The notes under the pieces are model-generated. The model was not told the origin of the DNA, did not search any database, and saw only the letters and a list, made by a program, of their open reading frames with translations. A stretch of DNA of 5,905 bases from Saprospiraceae bacterium (lineage in GTDB: Bacteria > Bacteroidota > Bacteroidia > Chitinophagales > Saprospiraceae): the NCBI GenBank assembly GCA_020630355.1, contig JAHDBO010000137.1, positions 1 through 5,905 on the forward strand, written 5' to 3'. A program made the position numbers and the translations under genes. The first letter of the stretch is position 1; each line of letters begins with the position of its first letter. Positions 1 through 5,905 of the stretch are shown here, one piece after another.

Positions 1-2
1 TA

Positions 3-293
3 GGAGAAACAAATATGGATGGATTGACAGCTAGTGACCTTGCTCAAACAAAATTGCAAGAGGGTATTCAAATGGATACCGTTATTACTTTTGACCCTGT
101 TACGGGTGAAGAGATTGTAGAAGTGGTTAAGAAAATAGATTCAGGTAATACCATAACTACGGTAACTATTCCCAAAAAACTCTTGAGAAAAACGGGGATT
201 GATACGATTATTACTTTTGACCCAAACTCTTATAAAAAGGTCATTACCATTATCAATGTCGATACAGGAGAAGTCACTTCTAAAATGGACTAG
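3..293 (+). CDS. C-terminal part of an unrecognised protein with two DTxITFDP repeats
   Basis: I do not recognise this protein. The reading frame has no stop between the left edge and TAG at 291-293, so it is most likely the end of a longer gene. The first ATG at 15 gives 92 residues, and an AGGAG at 2-6 lies 8 bases before it, so a short complete gene is possible. Numbered from that ATG, residues 21-28 (DTVITFDP) and 63-70 (DTIITFDP) are near-identical motifs 42 residues apart. Each is followed by a charged, beta-prone stretch rich in Val, Ile and Thr (for example EEIVEVVKK and KKVITIINV). There is no signal peptide, membrane segment or cysteine in the visible part. The composition suggests a small beta-rich, soluble or periplasmic repeat, but this is inference. 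The last six codons and stop lie inside a long hairpin, and the next gene converges on it 32 bp away. Confidence 0.6.
   Translation, partial: GETNMDGLTASDLAQTKLQEGIQMDTVITFDPVTGEEIVEVVKKIDSGNTITTVTIPKKLLRKTGIDTIITFDPNSYKKVITIINVDTGEVTSKMD
75..223 (+). repeat. Direct repeat pair encoding the DTxITFDP motifs
   Basis: Positions 75-97 and 201-223 match at 21 of 23 bases, differing only at the 6th and 7th base. The offset is 126 bp, exactly 42 codons, so the copies stay in frame. The identity covers synonymous positions (attacttttgaccc is unchanged), but flanking codons have diverged. This looks like an internal duplication within the coding sequence, not a mobile repeat. Confidence 0.7.
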
Positions 294-323
294 AAGATAG
301 TCTAGTCCATTTTGGAAGTGACT
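272..323. terminator. Long inverted repeat between convergent genes, candidate bidirectional terminator
   Basis: Positions 272-294 pair with 301-323 as a 23-bp stem, with one T-G wobble (281 with 314) and a 6-base loop, agatag. The left arm covers the last codons and stop of the + gene. The right arm ends two bases beyond the stop of the - gene (326-328), so transcripts from both sides would carry the hairpin. Position between two converging stops fits a shared terminator. Against a classical intrinsic terminator, the stem is not GC-rich and no T-run follows it on either strand. Confidence 0.6.
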
Positions 324-325
324 CT

Positions 326-3300
326 CTATCTTATCAAGGTAACATCCCCTTTCAAAGTTTCTCTAGTACCGTCGGCGTGTAAAACGGTAATGATATAGAC
401 ATAAGCGTCCGATGGCAGGGGCTTATCATTGAGGCGGCCATCCCATCTATCGCCCTCATTTTCAAAAACCAATTCTCCCCATCTATCATAGATAGAGAAT
501 TGTTCTAAGACGGAAGAACTAGGAAAGATAGGTCCAAAAGTATCATTGACCCCATCGTCATTAGGAGAAAAAACATTGGGAACTCGAACTTCTGGGTCAA
601 CCATGATTTCTATACTGGCACTCGTGAAGCAGCCAAATTCATTCGTTATAGTGACCGTATAAGTAGTGGTTTCCGTAGGGCTTGCCGAAGGATTCGGGAT
701 ATTCGTTGCGCTCAGTCCTTCTACTGGTGACCATTCGTAAGTAAAGTTAGCTGTATTTCCACTAGAAACTTGAGCGCTAAGGTTGACTGTTTCGCCAAGG
801 GTTATTGTAGTATTGTCAGGCAGAATATTTATCGTGAATCCAGGGTTTTGATTTTCAATTTTGACGGTTACCTGTTCTTCTGCGGAGCAAGAACCATTGA
901 CCGTAGTTCTGATATAAGTGGTGGTGGTGGCAAGGCTATCTACAAGGTTGAAGGTCGTGGCACTTGGAGCGTTGTTTGCGGACCATTGATGCTGGATGCC
1001 CACAAAACCAGCATAAGCGGGCGAAGTGATAAACAAATTCTCGCCCTGACAGATTCGTATCGTATCCGCAGCCGTTTCCATAATGTTTTGAGCGGGGATA
1101 TTAATAGTCAGCTCAGTTTCTGGTAAGTCAGATACTTCAAAGTAAACCGTATCCAGCAGGGTACAACCAGCGATAGACAATTCTGCGAAATAGGCTACCG
1201 ATTCGTCAGGAAGTACACTGATTGTTGCTTCATCACTGATAAAAGACTCCAAAGAAGAATACCATTTTATACCAACATCATTCGTGTTGTTATTGGCTGT
1301 CAATGTGAATGGAGTATCTGATTCAAGCAAACATATTCTAATGGTATCCGCATTTAATTCATTACTAATATTAAGGAATGGGTCTAGTATTTCCACGTAA
1401 GTGGAATCCATATCAGAGCACTGCCCTAGTGTTCCTTCTACATAGAAAGTTTGCGAGTTGATAGTATTTGAAATTGGATTAGAAACACTAGGGTTATCGA
1501 GTGTCTCAATTGGCGTCCATTTGAAGTTTTGTGCTCCCTCGGCAAAAAGTTGGACACTATTCCCTACACAAGCAAAGAAAGTATCCTGAGTGGTGGAGAC
1601 CTCAATTTGGTCTTTTATAGTGATGTAAATCGAATCGAATTTGACTCGCCCACAACCAAAATCATTGAAAAGATTGAGATAAAAACCTTCTTCTCCTTCT
1701 GCCAAGGCATCAGAGACCGTCTCAAGCGGAATACTGACTTCCGTTTCACCAAGGCCTATTTCTATAGAATCAGGAATGGTTGCCATATCCACACCATTTG
1801 TTGCAGTGCCACCATATTCTATAAAATATTTGCTTGATTTTGAGGCAGGGCGGAGAAGTTGGATTTTTAAAGTATCCGTTTCAGAACAGCCTTCTACAGT
1901 TACATTATCTTCAGATATAACATCAAAATCTGCTACAAATTTTGGGTTACCAGCTTTTAAATCTGCGATAAAAACACCCGAATCGACCAAACCATCATTT
2001 CTATCGGCTATGGCAAGTTTGAGATGGTAATAGTTGCAAGGAATGACATCGGCTTTGGCTTGGAGTACTGTCGTGTAACCATCGTATTGTAGACTTTTTC
2101 CAGCTATATTATCGATATAAAACTCACTATTGGTCACAGGGTTGATATTGTTGATACTTGCAGGAGGATTGCCTGCAATGGGCAATGTAGCGATATTGAG
2201 TGGTTCTGGTATGCCAGGGCCTGTGATGAAAAAGGCAAACACATCATTGAAAACCTCATTGGGTGGCGCAAATTCGGGGTATTCCTCAGAGCCGAAAACA
2301 TAATCAAAAACGAGTTCGTCTGTAGCAGCAAAGACATCAAACTCTAGGACACAGGCATCTTCAGAAACTTGCATGGTGGTATTGCTCGGAAGCGTGTCCA
2401 ACTGAATGTCACCTGGGGCATCAGCAAAATCGACGCCATCATTAAAGCCATCACTATTGTTTGGGCCTTCTGCATTTTTAGCTAGACCAGTGGTCAGTAT
2501 AATGCCTTCTTCAATTCCAACCGTAGTCAAACCATTTGACTCGAAAATCCCAAAGGCACCACCAGGGCAATTGAGTACAGGGTTTTCTATTAGCACAGAA
2601 GGCGTTGCTAGCCTATCTATCATCTCTTCTAAAGTGACGGTCGGTGTCACTTCGATACTGGTAAAAGGTATACACGCATCCGAGGTACACTGCCAATTCA
2701 GAATAAAACCATCGTCTTCCACAAATTCGTCCGAACTGAACTCAAAGGTAACAGAACCGCTAGAAGCTTGGAAATTGACATTAGCACCTGTACCCGTCAA
2801 AGCTACGATTAGGTTGGAGCTGGTCGTAGGACCGTCGTAAATATTCAAAAAGTCAAAGCCTGCTTCTATGGCGTAACTGACGATGTTGATTTGTATGCAG
2901 GCATTGGGGTTGGATGGGGTGACAGTGTATGTGAAAGTTTCTTCTGGCGTATAAGGGGTGTCAGTACCACCTGAATCCACCAAAGTCCCCGAACAAGAAG
3001 TAGAACTACCATCTGTTATAACAACGAAAGGTTCGTATGCCTCTAGACATAATTCAAACGCACCTTCAGCTCCGGCTGCCCCATTTACCCGAATAAAATA
3101 AACGGTATTTGGGTCTAAACCCAAAGCATCAAATTCCACCAGATTCTGTCCCGTTTCGGCAGAAGCACAAAATAACTCCGCAATACCCCCTACAAAACAA
3201 TCCCCCCGATAAATAGCCAGTTGAGGTGCTGTCAATGGCGTCGCCCCAGTACCGTTGACCGTAATGGTGACATCCTGTAAGGTCGTCGTAGTAAAAAAAG

Positions 3301-3514
3301 TAAACCAAACATCATTGTCCGCAGCATCCCAGCAGGAGGCTACTTGGTCTGCCCCATTGGAAATAGTCGTTTCCGTAGCATCTATATTATCAAAAATACC
3401 ACAAAAGGCAGAAGCGTCATTGATAGCTTCCGGTGTGATACAGTCGTCATTGGAGGGTTGTGCAAAAAGCACAAGAGTAGAAAAAAACAATATTGTAAAT
3501 AAGGTATATTTCAT
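326..3514 (-). CDS. Secreted multidomain protein with CUB, choice-of-anchor L and T9SS type B sorting domains
   Basis: This 1062-residue protein is exported and then secreted or surface-attached by the type IX system; its ligand is unknown. Residues 1 to about 19 are a signal peptide: one Lys, a hydrophobic core, then an Ala-Gln junction. About 20-160 is a cysteine-containing beta-sandwich beginning SNDDC, common in Bacteroidota surface proteins. About 170-276 is CUB-like (C174, C206, C276; FLNIYDGP at 222-229). About 286-522 is a choice-of-anchor L domain, with the typical FGSEEYPEF (407-415) and NDVFAFFITGPG (423-434). About 530-635 resembles Calx-beta. Four Ig/PKD-like units follow (about 637-972), several with a cysteine pair; ADTIRIC occurs at 722-728 and again at 816-822. 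Residues 978-1062 are the sorting domain: VPNVFSPNDDGVND, then IYDRWGELVFE and WDGR. The ATG at 3514 directly precedes the signal peptide. An AAAGGA almost touches it and is too close to be a good ribosome site. Likely roles are adhesion or matrix binding (inferred); no catalytic domain is visible. Confidence 0.93.
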   Translation of the reverse strand: MKYTLFTILFFSTLVLFAQPSNDDCITPEAINDASAFCGIFDNIDATETTISNGADQVASCWDAADNDVWFTFFTTTTLQDVTITVNGTGATPLTAPQLAIYRGDCFVGGIAELFCASAETGQNLVEFDALGLDPNTVYFIRVNGAAGAEGAFELCLEAYEPFVVITDGSSTSCSGTLVDSGGTDTPYTPEETFTYTVTPSNPNACIQINIVSYAIEAGFDFLNIYDGPTTSSNLIVALTGTGANVNFQASSGSVTFEFSSDEFVEDDGFILNWQCTSDACIPFTSIEVTPTVTLEEMIDRLATPSVLIENPVLNCPGGAFGIFESNGLTTVGIEEGIILTTGLAKNAEGPNNSDGFNDGVDFADAPGDIQLDTLPSNTTMQVSEDACVLEFDVFAATDELVFDYVFGSEEYPEFAPPNEVFNDVFAFFITGPGIPEPLNIATLPIAGNPPASINNINPVTNSEFYIDNIAGKSLQYDGYTTVLQAKADVIPCNYYHLKLAIADRNDGLVDSGVFIADLKAGNPKFVADFDVISEDNVTVEGCSETDTLKIQLLRPASKSSKYFIEYGGTATNGVDMATIPDSIEIGLGETEVSIPLETVSDALAEGEEGFYLNLFNDFGCGRVKFDSIYITIKDQIEVSTTQDTFFACVGNSVQLFAEGAQNFKWTPIETLDNPSVSNPISNTINSQTFYVEGTLGQCSDMDSTYVEILDPFLNISNELNADTIRICLLESDTPFTLTANNNTNDVGIKWYSSLESFISDEATISVLPDESVAYFAELSIAGCTLLDTVYFEVSDLPETELTINIPAQNIMETAADTIRICQGENLFITSPAYAGFVGIQHQWSANNAPSATTFNLVDSLATTTTYIRTTVNGSCSAEEQVTVKIENQNPGFTINILPDNTTITLGETVNLSAQVSSGNTANFTYEWSPVEGLSATNIPNPSASPTETTTYTVTITNEFGCFTSASIEIMVDPEVRVPNVFSPNDDGVNDTFGPIFPSSSVLEQFSIYDRWGELVFENEGDRWDGRLNDKPLPSDAYVYIITVLHADGTRETLKGDVTLIR

Positions 3515-3544
3515 GTCCTTTGTAGCTAATTAGAATGGATTGAC

Positions 3545-3552
3545 CAAAAATA
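3545..3552 (-). promoter_or_regulatory. Candidate -7 promoter box for the secreted protein gene
   Basis: Read on the minus strand this is TATTTTTG, an exact match to the Bacteroidota -7 consensus TAnnTTTG. It would place the transcription start near 3540 and give a leader of about 25 bases before the ATG at 3514. I see no TTG at the expected -33 distance (about 19-20 bases further upstream), so the assignment is tentative; such 8-mers are likely by chance in AT-rich DNA. Confidence 0.4.
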
Positions 3553-3690
3553 AGAACTTCAATGGGATTTATGCTTTTTTGAAAAGAATTAGTTGCAATG
3601 ATGTCATAAGAACATTAAATCCACTTTGATTGTCTCATTGTTAAACCTTGTAAAGCTGTTTTTGAAAATTTTTATTTTAAAATAATTCCT

Positions 3691-3698
3691 TATTTTTG
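3691..3698 (+). promoter_or_regulatory. Candidate -7 promoter box for the exonuclease/GIY-YIG gene
   Basis: TATTTTTG on the plus strand matches TAnnTTTG exactly and is identical to the box serving the opposite gene. Transcription would begin near 3705, leaving a leader of about 50 bases before the TTG at 3757. A TTTG at 3661-3664 lies 26 bases upstream, further than the usual -33 spacing. The whole divergent region (3515-3756, 242 bp) is strongly AT-rich and shows no other gene or RNA. Confidence 0.35.
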
Positions 3699-3756
3699 AT
3701 TTTTTGTTTTAAAAAAAATAAGAGGTATTCAATCTACTTTATTCAATATCAATAAA

Positions 3757-5145
3757 TTGCCCAAGAAGTACGCCATCATAGATGTAGAGACCACAGGTGG
3801 TCGAGCCAACCGTGACCGCATCACGGAAATTGCTATCGTGATTCATGATGGTGAAAAGATATTGGACACCTTTGAGACGCTGCTCAATCCAGAGCGGTCT
3901 ATCCCTTGGAATATCACAAAACTAACAGGCATTACAGATGAAATGGTGGCAGATGCGCCCAAATTCTATGAAGTAGCAAAACAAATTGTAGAGATGACAA
4001 AGGGGGCGATTTTTGTGGCGCACAACGTGCGTTTTGATTATAACTTTATACGAGAGGAGTTTAAACGTTTTGGTTACAGTTACTCTAGGAAGCAGTTGTG
4101 TACAGTGCGCATGAGTCGCAAGGCATTTCCTGAATTGAAAAGACATAGTCTTTCCCATCTTTGTAAGGCTTTGGATATCCCGAACGATGCCCGTCACCGT
4201 GCGATGGGCGACACGATGGCGACGGTAACGCTTTTTGAGAAAATACTAGCACGGGAGCAAAACGAGAATATAAAGGACATGGTCAACTTGGGTGTAAAAG
4301 AATCCCAATTGCCACAGAATATCTCACTAGCGTTTTTGCATGGCTTACCAGAGGCTTGCGGGGTTTATTATTTCTATGATGCGAGTGGGGAAGTGATTTA
4401 TGTGGGAAAAAGCATCAACATCAAGAAGCGGGTGATGGAGCATTTTGCTGCCCAAACCCGCAAAGGGGAAAAAATGCAGCAGCAAGTCGATGATATTTCC
4501 TACGAAATTACAGGGAGTGAGCTAGTGGCGCTATTATTAGAATCTCACGAAATCAAGCGCATACAACCCCGCATCAACCGGGCGCAACGTGCCAAGAGTT
4601 ATCCGTATATCTTATATCAATATAAAAATGAAGCAGGTTACATCTGCTTTGGAGTGGTTAAGGTCAGTAACAAGACGAAAGGACAGTACGATGTGGTAGC
4701 AGAATTTGCTAGAGGGCGCTCTGCCAATGCGTACTTACATCGTGTTGTGGAGCATTTTGATTTGTGCCGTTGCTTGTGCAGTATGACCACCAATGTTCCT
4801 GGGCGATGTTTTGAGTTGCAAATCGGGAAATGTGCTGGTGCGGCCTCGGGGCTAGTGGAAATGGAAGCTTACAATGAAAAGGCGATGGAAGCCATCGATG
4901 CCCTCCAAAATTCCTTCAATGATTCTTTTTTACTAGTGGAAGAAGGACGGGAAAAACAGGAGTGTGCGATTGTTTTGGTGGAAAACGGGATTTATAAAGG
5001 CTTTGGTTATTTGGATACGGAATGGTCTAGTGGCTCGGTTGAAGAAATGAAAGATGCGATTCAATCCTACGAACACAATAAGGATACGATGAGTATCATC
5101 CTCAATTATACCAAGAAAAATAACATGAAAGTTATTCCATTGTAG
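3757..5145 (+). CDS. DEDDh exonuclease fused to a UvrC-like GIY-YIG nuclease
   Basis: This 462-residue protein joins two nucleases, a known architecture in Bacteroidota and some Actinobacteria, presumably for DNA repair; its substrate is not established here. Residues 4-165 are a DnaQ-like 3'-5' exonuclease with all metal-binding acidic residues visible: D9 and E11 (DVET), D94 (HNVRFD), H147 and D152 (HRAMGD). Residues about 198-275 are a UvrC/Cho-type GIY-YIG domain: GVY at 202-204, YVG at 215-217, R225, and the probable catalytic E262 in LLLE, followed by PRIN. A cysteine-rich segment follows (C337, C339, C341, C351, C359) that resembles the iron-sulphur region of UvrC, but with Ala at 363 where UvrC has its last cysteine. 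The rest (about 370-462) has no named domain. The start is TTG at 3757: the frame opens after TGA at 3697-3699 with no ATG or GTG before D9, and the first internal ATG (residue 63) would delete the active-site start. AAGAGG at 3720-3725 is too far away to be its ribosome site. The 3' end overlaps pyrF. Confidence 0.92.
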   Translation: MPKKYAIIDVETTGGRANRDRITEIAIVIHDGEKILDTFETLLNPERSIPWNITKLTGITDEMVADAPKFYEVAKQIVEMTKGAIFVAHNVRFDYNFIREEFKRFGYSYSRKQLCTVRMSRKAFPELKRHSLSHLCKALDIPNDARHRAMGDTMATVTLFEKILAREQNENIKDMVNLGVKESQLPQNISLAFLHGLPEACGVYYFYDASGEVIYVGKSINIKKRVMEHFAAQTRKGEKMQQQVDDISYEITGSELVALLLESHEIKRIQPRINRAQRAKSYPYILYQYKNEAGYICFGVVKVSNKTKGQYDVVAEFARGRSANAYLHRVVEHFDLCRCLCSMTTNVPGRCFELQIGKCAGAASGLVEMEAYNEKAMEAIDALQNSFNDSFLLVEEGREKQECAIVLVENGIYKGFGYLDTEWSSGSVEEMKDAIQSYEHNKDTMSIILNYTKKNNMKVIPL

Positions 5146-5905
5146 CGGCCATCTGCTGTTGTAGATTCAAGGCAGACTGCCGAGCTGCTGCTGCGAAATC
5201 TTCTCCATTTCCTGCATAGATGATACCTCTGGAAGAATTGACCAACAAGCCGACCTTGTCGTTTGCACCGTATTTTGCTACCCCTTTCAAATCACCGCCC
5301 TGCGCTCCAACGCCCGGTACTAGCAAGAAATTGTCTGGCGCAATCCGACGGATGTTTTCAAAGGATTCAGGGTGCGTGGCACCAACCACAAACATCAAGT
5401 TATCAGGGCTGCCCCAATTTTGCGCTTGACGCAATACTTTTTCGTATAATGCTTCTCCATTTTGCTCAAAAAACTGAAAATCTTGACTGCCTTTGTTCGA
5501 GGTCAAGGCGAGAAGAATCACCCATTTATCCTCAAATTCCAAGAAAGGGCTCACCGAGTCAATACCCATATAAGGCGCAACGGTCACCGAGTCGAAATCC
5601 ATGCGCTCAAAAAAAGCCTTAGCGTACATTTTAGAGGTGTTGCCAATATCTCCACGTTTGGCATCCGCTATCGTGAAATGCTCCTCGGGGATATAATCCA
5701 AGGTTTTTTCTAGGGATTCCCAGCCTTTTGAGCCGAGGGATTCATAGAAAGCGATATTGGGTTTGTAGGCAACGCACAAGTCCTTCGTCGCATCGATAAT
5801 CTGCTTGTTGAACTCGAAAATTGGGTCTTTAGCATCCAATAAATGCTTCGGAATACGATTCATATCCGTATCCAGACCGACACATAAATAAGACTGTTTT
5901 GCTAG
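5132..5905 (-). CDS. pyrF: Orotidine-5'-phosphate decarboxylase, N-terminus beyond the window
   Basis: The enzyme converts OMP to UMP, the last step of de novo pyrimidine synthesis, in the cytoplasm. Counting from the Met encoded at 5861-5863, the signature DAKRGDIGNTS lies at 67-77 and contains catalytic D67, K69 and D72. K34 (YKPN) completes the charged network. PGVGAQGGD (183-191) and NSSRG (209-213, R212) form the phosphate-binding end of the TIM barrel. This is the longer bacterial type (OMP decarboxylase family 2), not the short E. coli type. The Met at 5863 is not the true start: the frame stays open to the edge, and its last 14 codons read LAKQSYLCVGLDTD, whose GLDTD is the conserved first-strand motif with the substrate-binding Asp. 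Thus 257 residues are visible and probably 10-20 are missing. The gene ends TAA at 5132-5134, inside the last codons of the convergent nuclease gene. No promoter is visible, since its 5' end is outside. Confidence 0.95.
   Translation of the reverse strand, partial: LAKQSYLCVGLDTDMNRIPKHLLDAKDPIFEFNKQIIDATKDLCVAYKPNIAFYESLGSKGWESLEKTLDYIPEEHFTIADAKRGDIGNTSKMYAKAFFERMDFDSVTVAPYMGIDSVSPFLEFEDKWVILLALTSNKGSQDFQFFEQNGEALYEKVLRQAQNWGSPDNLMFVVGATHPESFENIRRIAPDNFLLVPGVGAQGGDLKGVAKYGANDKVGLLVNSSRGIIYAGNGEDFAAAARQSALNLQQQMAATME

Noticed and set aside
156..200. VTIPKKLLRKTGI in the left-edge protein recalls the start of an AbrB/MazE-type DNA-binding domain
   Set aside because: The resemblance is limited to a short IPK..L.K.GI string, it falls in the middle of a repeat unit, and the flanking residues do not continue the swapped-hairpin pattern.
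295..331. Hairpin loop agatag is complementary to ctatct at 326-331, suggesting a pseudoknot
   Set aside because: Only two bases separate the stem from the second partner, which cannot span a 23-bp stem; a 6-base match is also easily due to chance.
770..1126. Open frame of 118 codons on the plus strand inside the secreted-protein gene
   Set aside because: It is antisense to a gene whose domains are well supported, its translation shows no recognisable domain, and it has no credible ribosome site. The same holds for the plus-strand frames at 1529-1837, 1776-2030, 2406-2840 and 3255-3533.
5171..5181. Small stem ggca/tgcc near the pyrF 3' end as a terminator
   Set aside because: Four base pairs with no T-run, and it lies inside pyrF coding sequence.
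5220..5713. Plus-strand open frames opposite pyrF, and a minus-strand frame at 3922-4197 opposite the exonuclease
   Set aside because: They overlap strongly conserved enzyme motifs on the other strand and have low-complexity or unlikely protein composition; they are shadows of the real genes.
5861..5863. Met at this position as the pyrF start
   Set aside because: The upstream codons continue in frame to the edge and encode the conserved GLDTD motif, so the real start is outside the window.

Overview
The window comes from a member of the Bacteroidota. The strongest sign is a 1062-residue exported protein ending in a type B sorting domain of the type IX secretion system (T9SS, the gliding-motility-associated C-terminal domain). 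Two TAnnTTTG-type -7 promoter boxes and the near absence of usable Shine-Dalgarno sequences agree with this. The multi-domain adhesin-like architecture would suit a marine or aggregate-living lineage such as Saprospiria or Flavobacteriia, but I cannot fix the family or genus from this sequence alone.

Layout, left to right. Positions 3-293 (+) hold the end of an unrecognised protein with two near-identical DT(V/I)ITFDP motifs; its frame is open to the left edge, so it is probably the C-terminal part of a longer gene. A 23-bp inverted repeat (272-323) sits between it and the convergent gene at 326-3514 (-). That large gene encodes a secreted protein with a signal peptide, an N-terminal beta-sandwich, a CUB domain, a choice-of-anchor L domain, a Calx-beta-like domain, several Ig/PKD-like units and the sorting domain. 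Positions 3515-3756 form an AT-rich divergent promoter region of 242 bp with one -7 box for each direction. Positions 3757-5145 (+) encode a DnaQ-type 3'-5' exonuclease fused to a UvrC-like GIY-YIG nuclease, read from a TTG start. Positions 5132-5905 (-) hold pyrF (orotidine-5'-phosphate decarboxylase), cut by the right edge and overlapping the nuclease gene tail to tail by 14 bp.

The genes do not form an operon: the order is + / - / + / -, so no two neighbours share a direction. They appear to be functionally separate: a cell-surface or secreted protein, a DNA repair-type nuclease, and a pyrimidine biosynthesis enzyme. I see no tRNA, rRNA, CRISPR array, insertion sequence or phage gene. I found no convincing new system. 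The points most worth a second look are the altered cysteine cluster of the nuclease, the long hairpin joining two gene ends, the overlapping convergent genes, and the repeat protein at the left edge.
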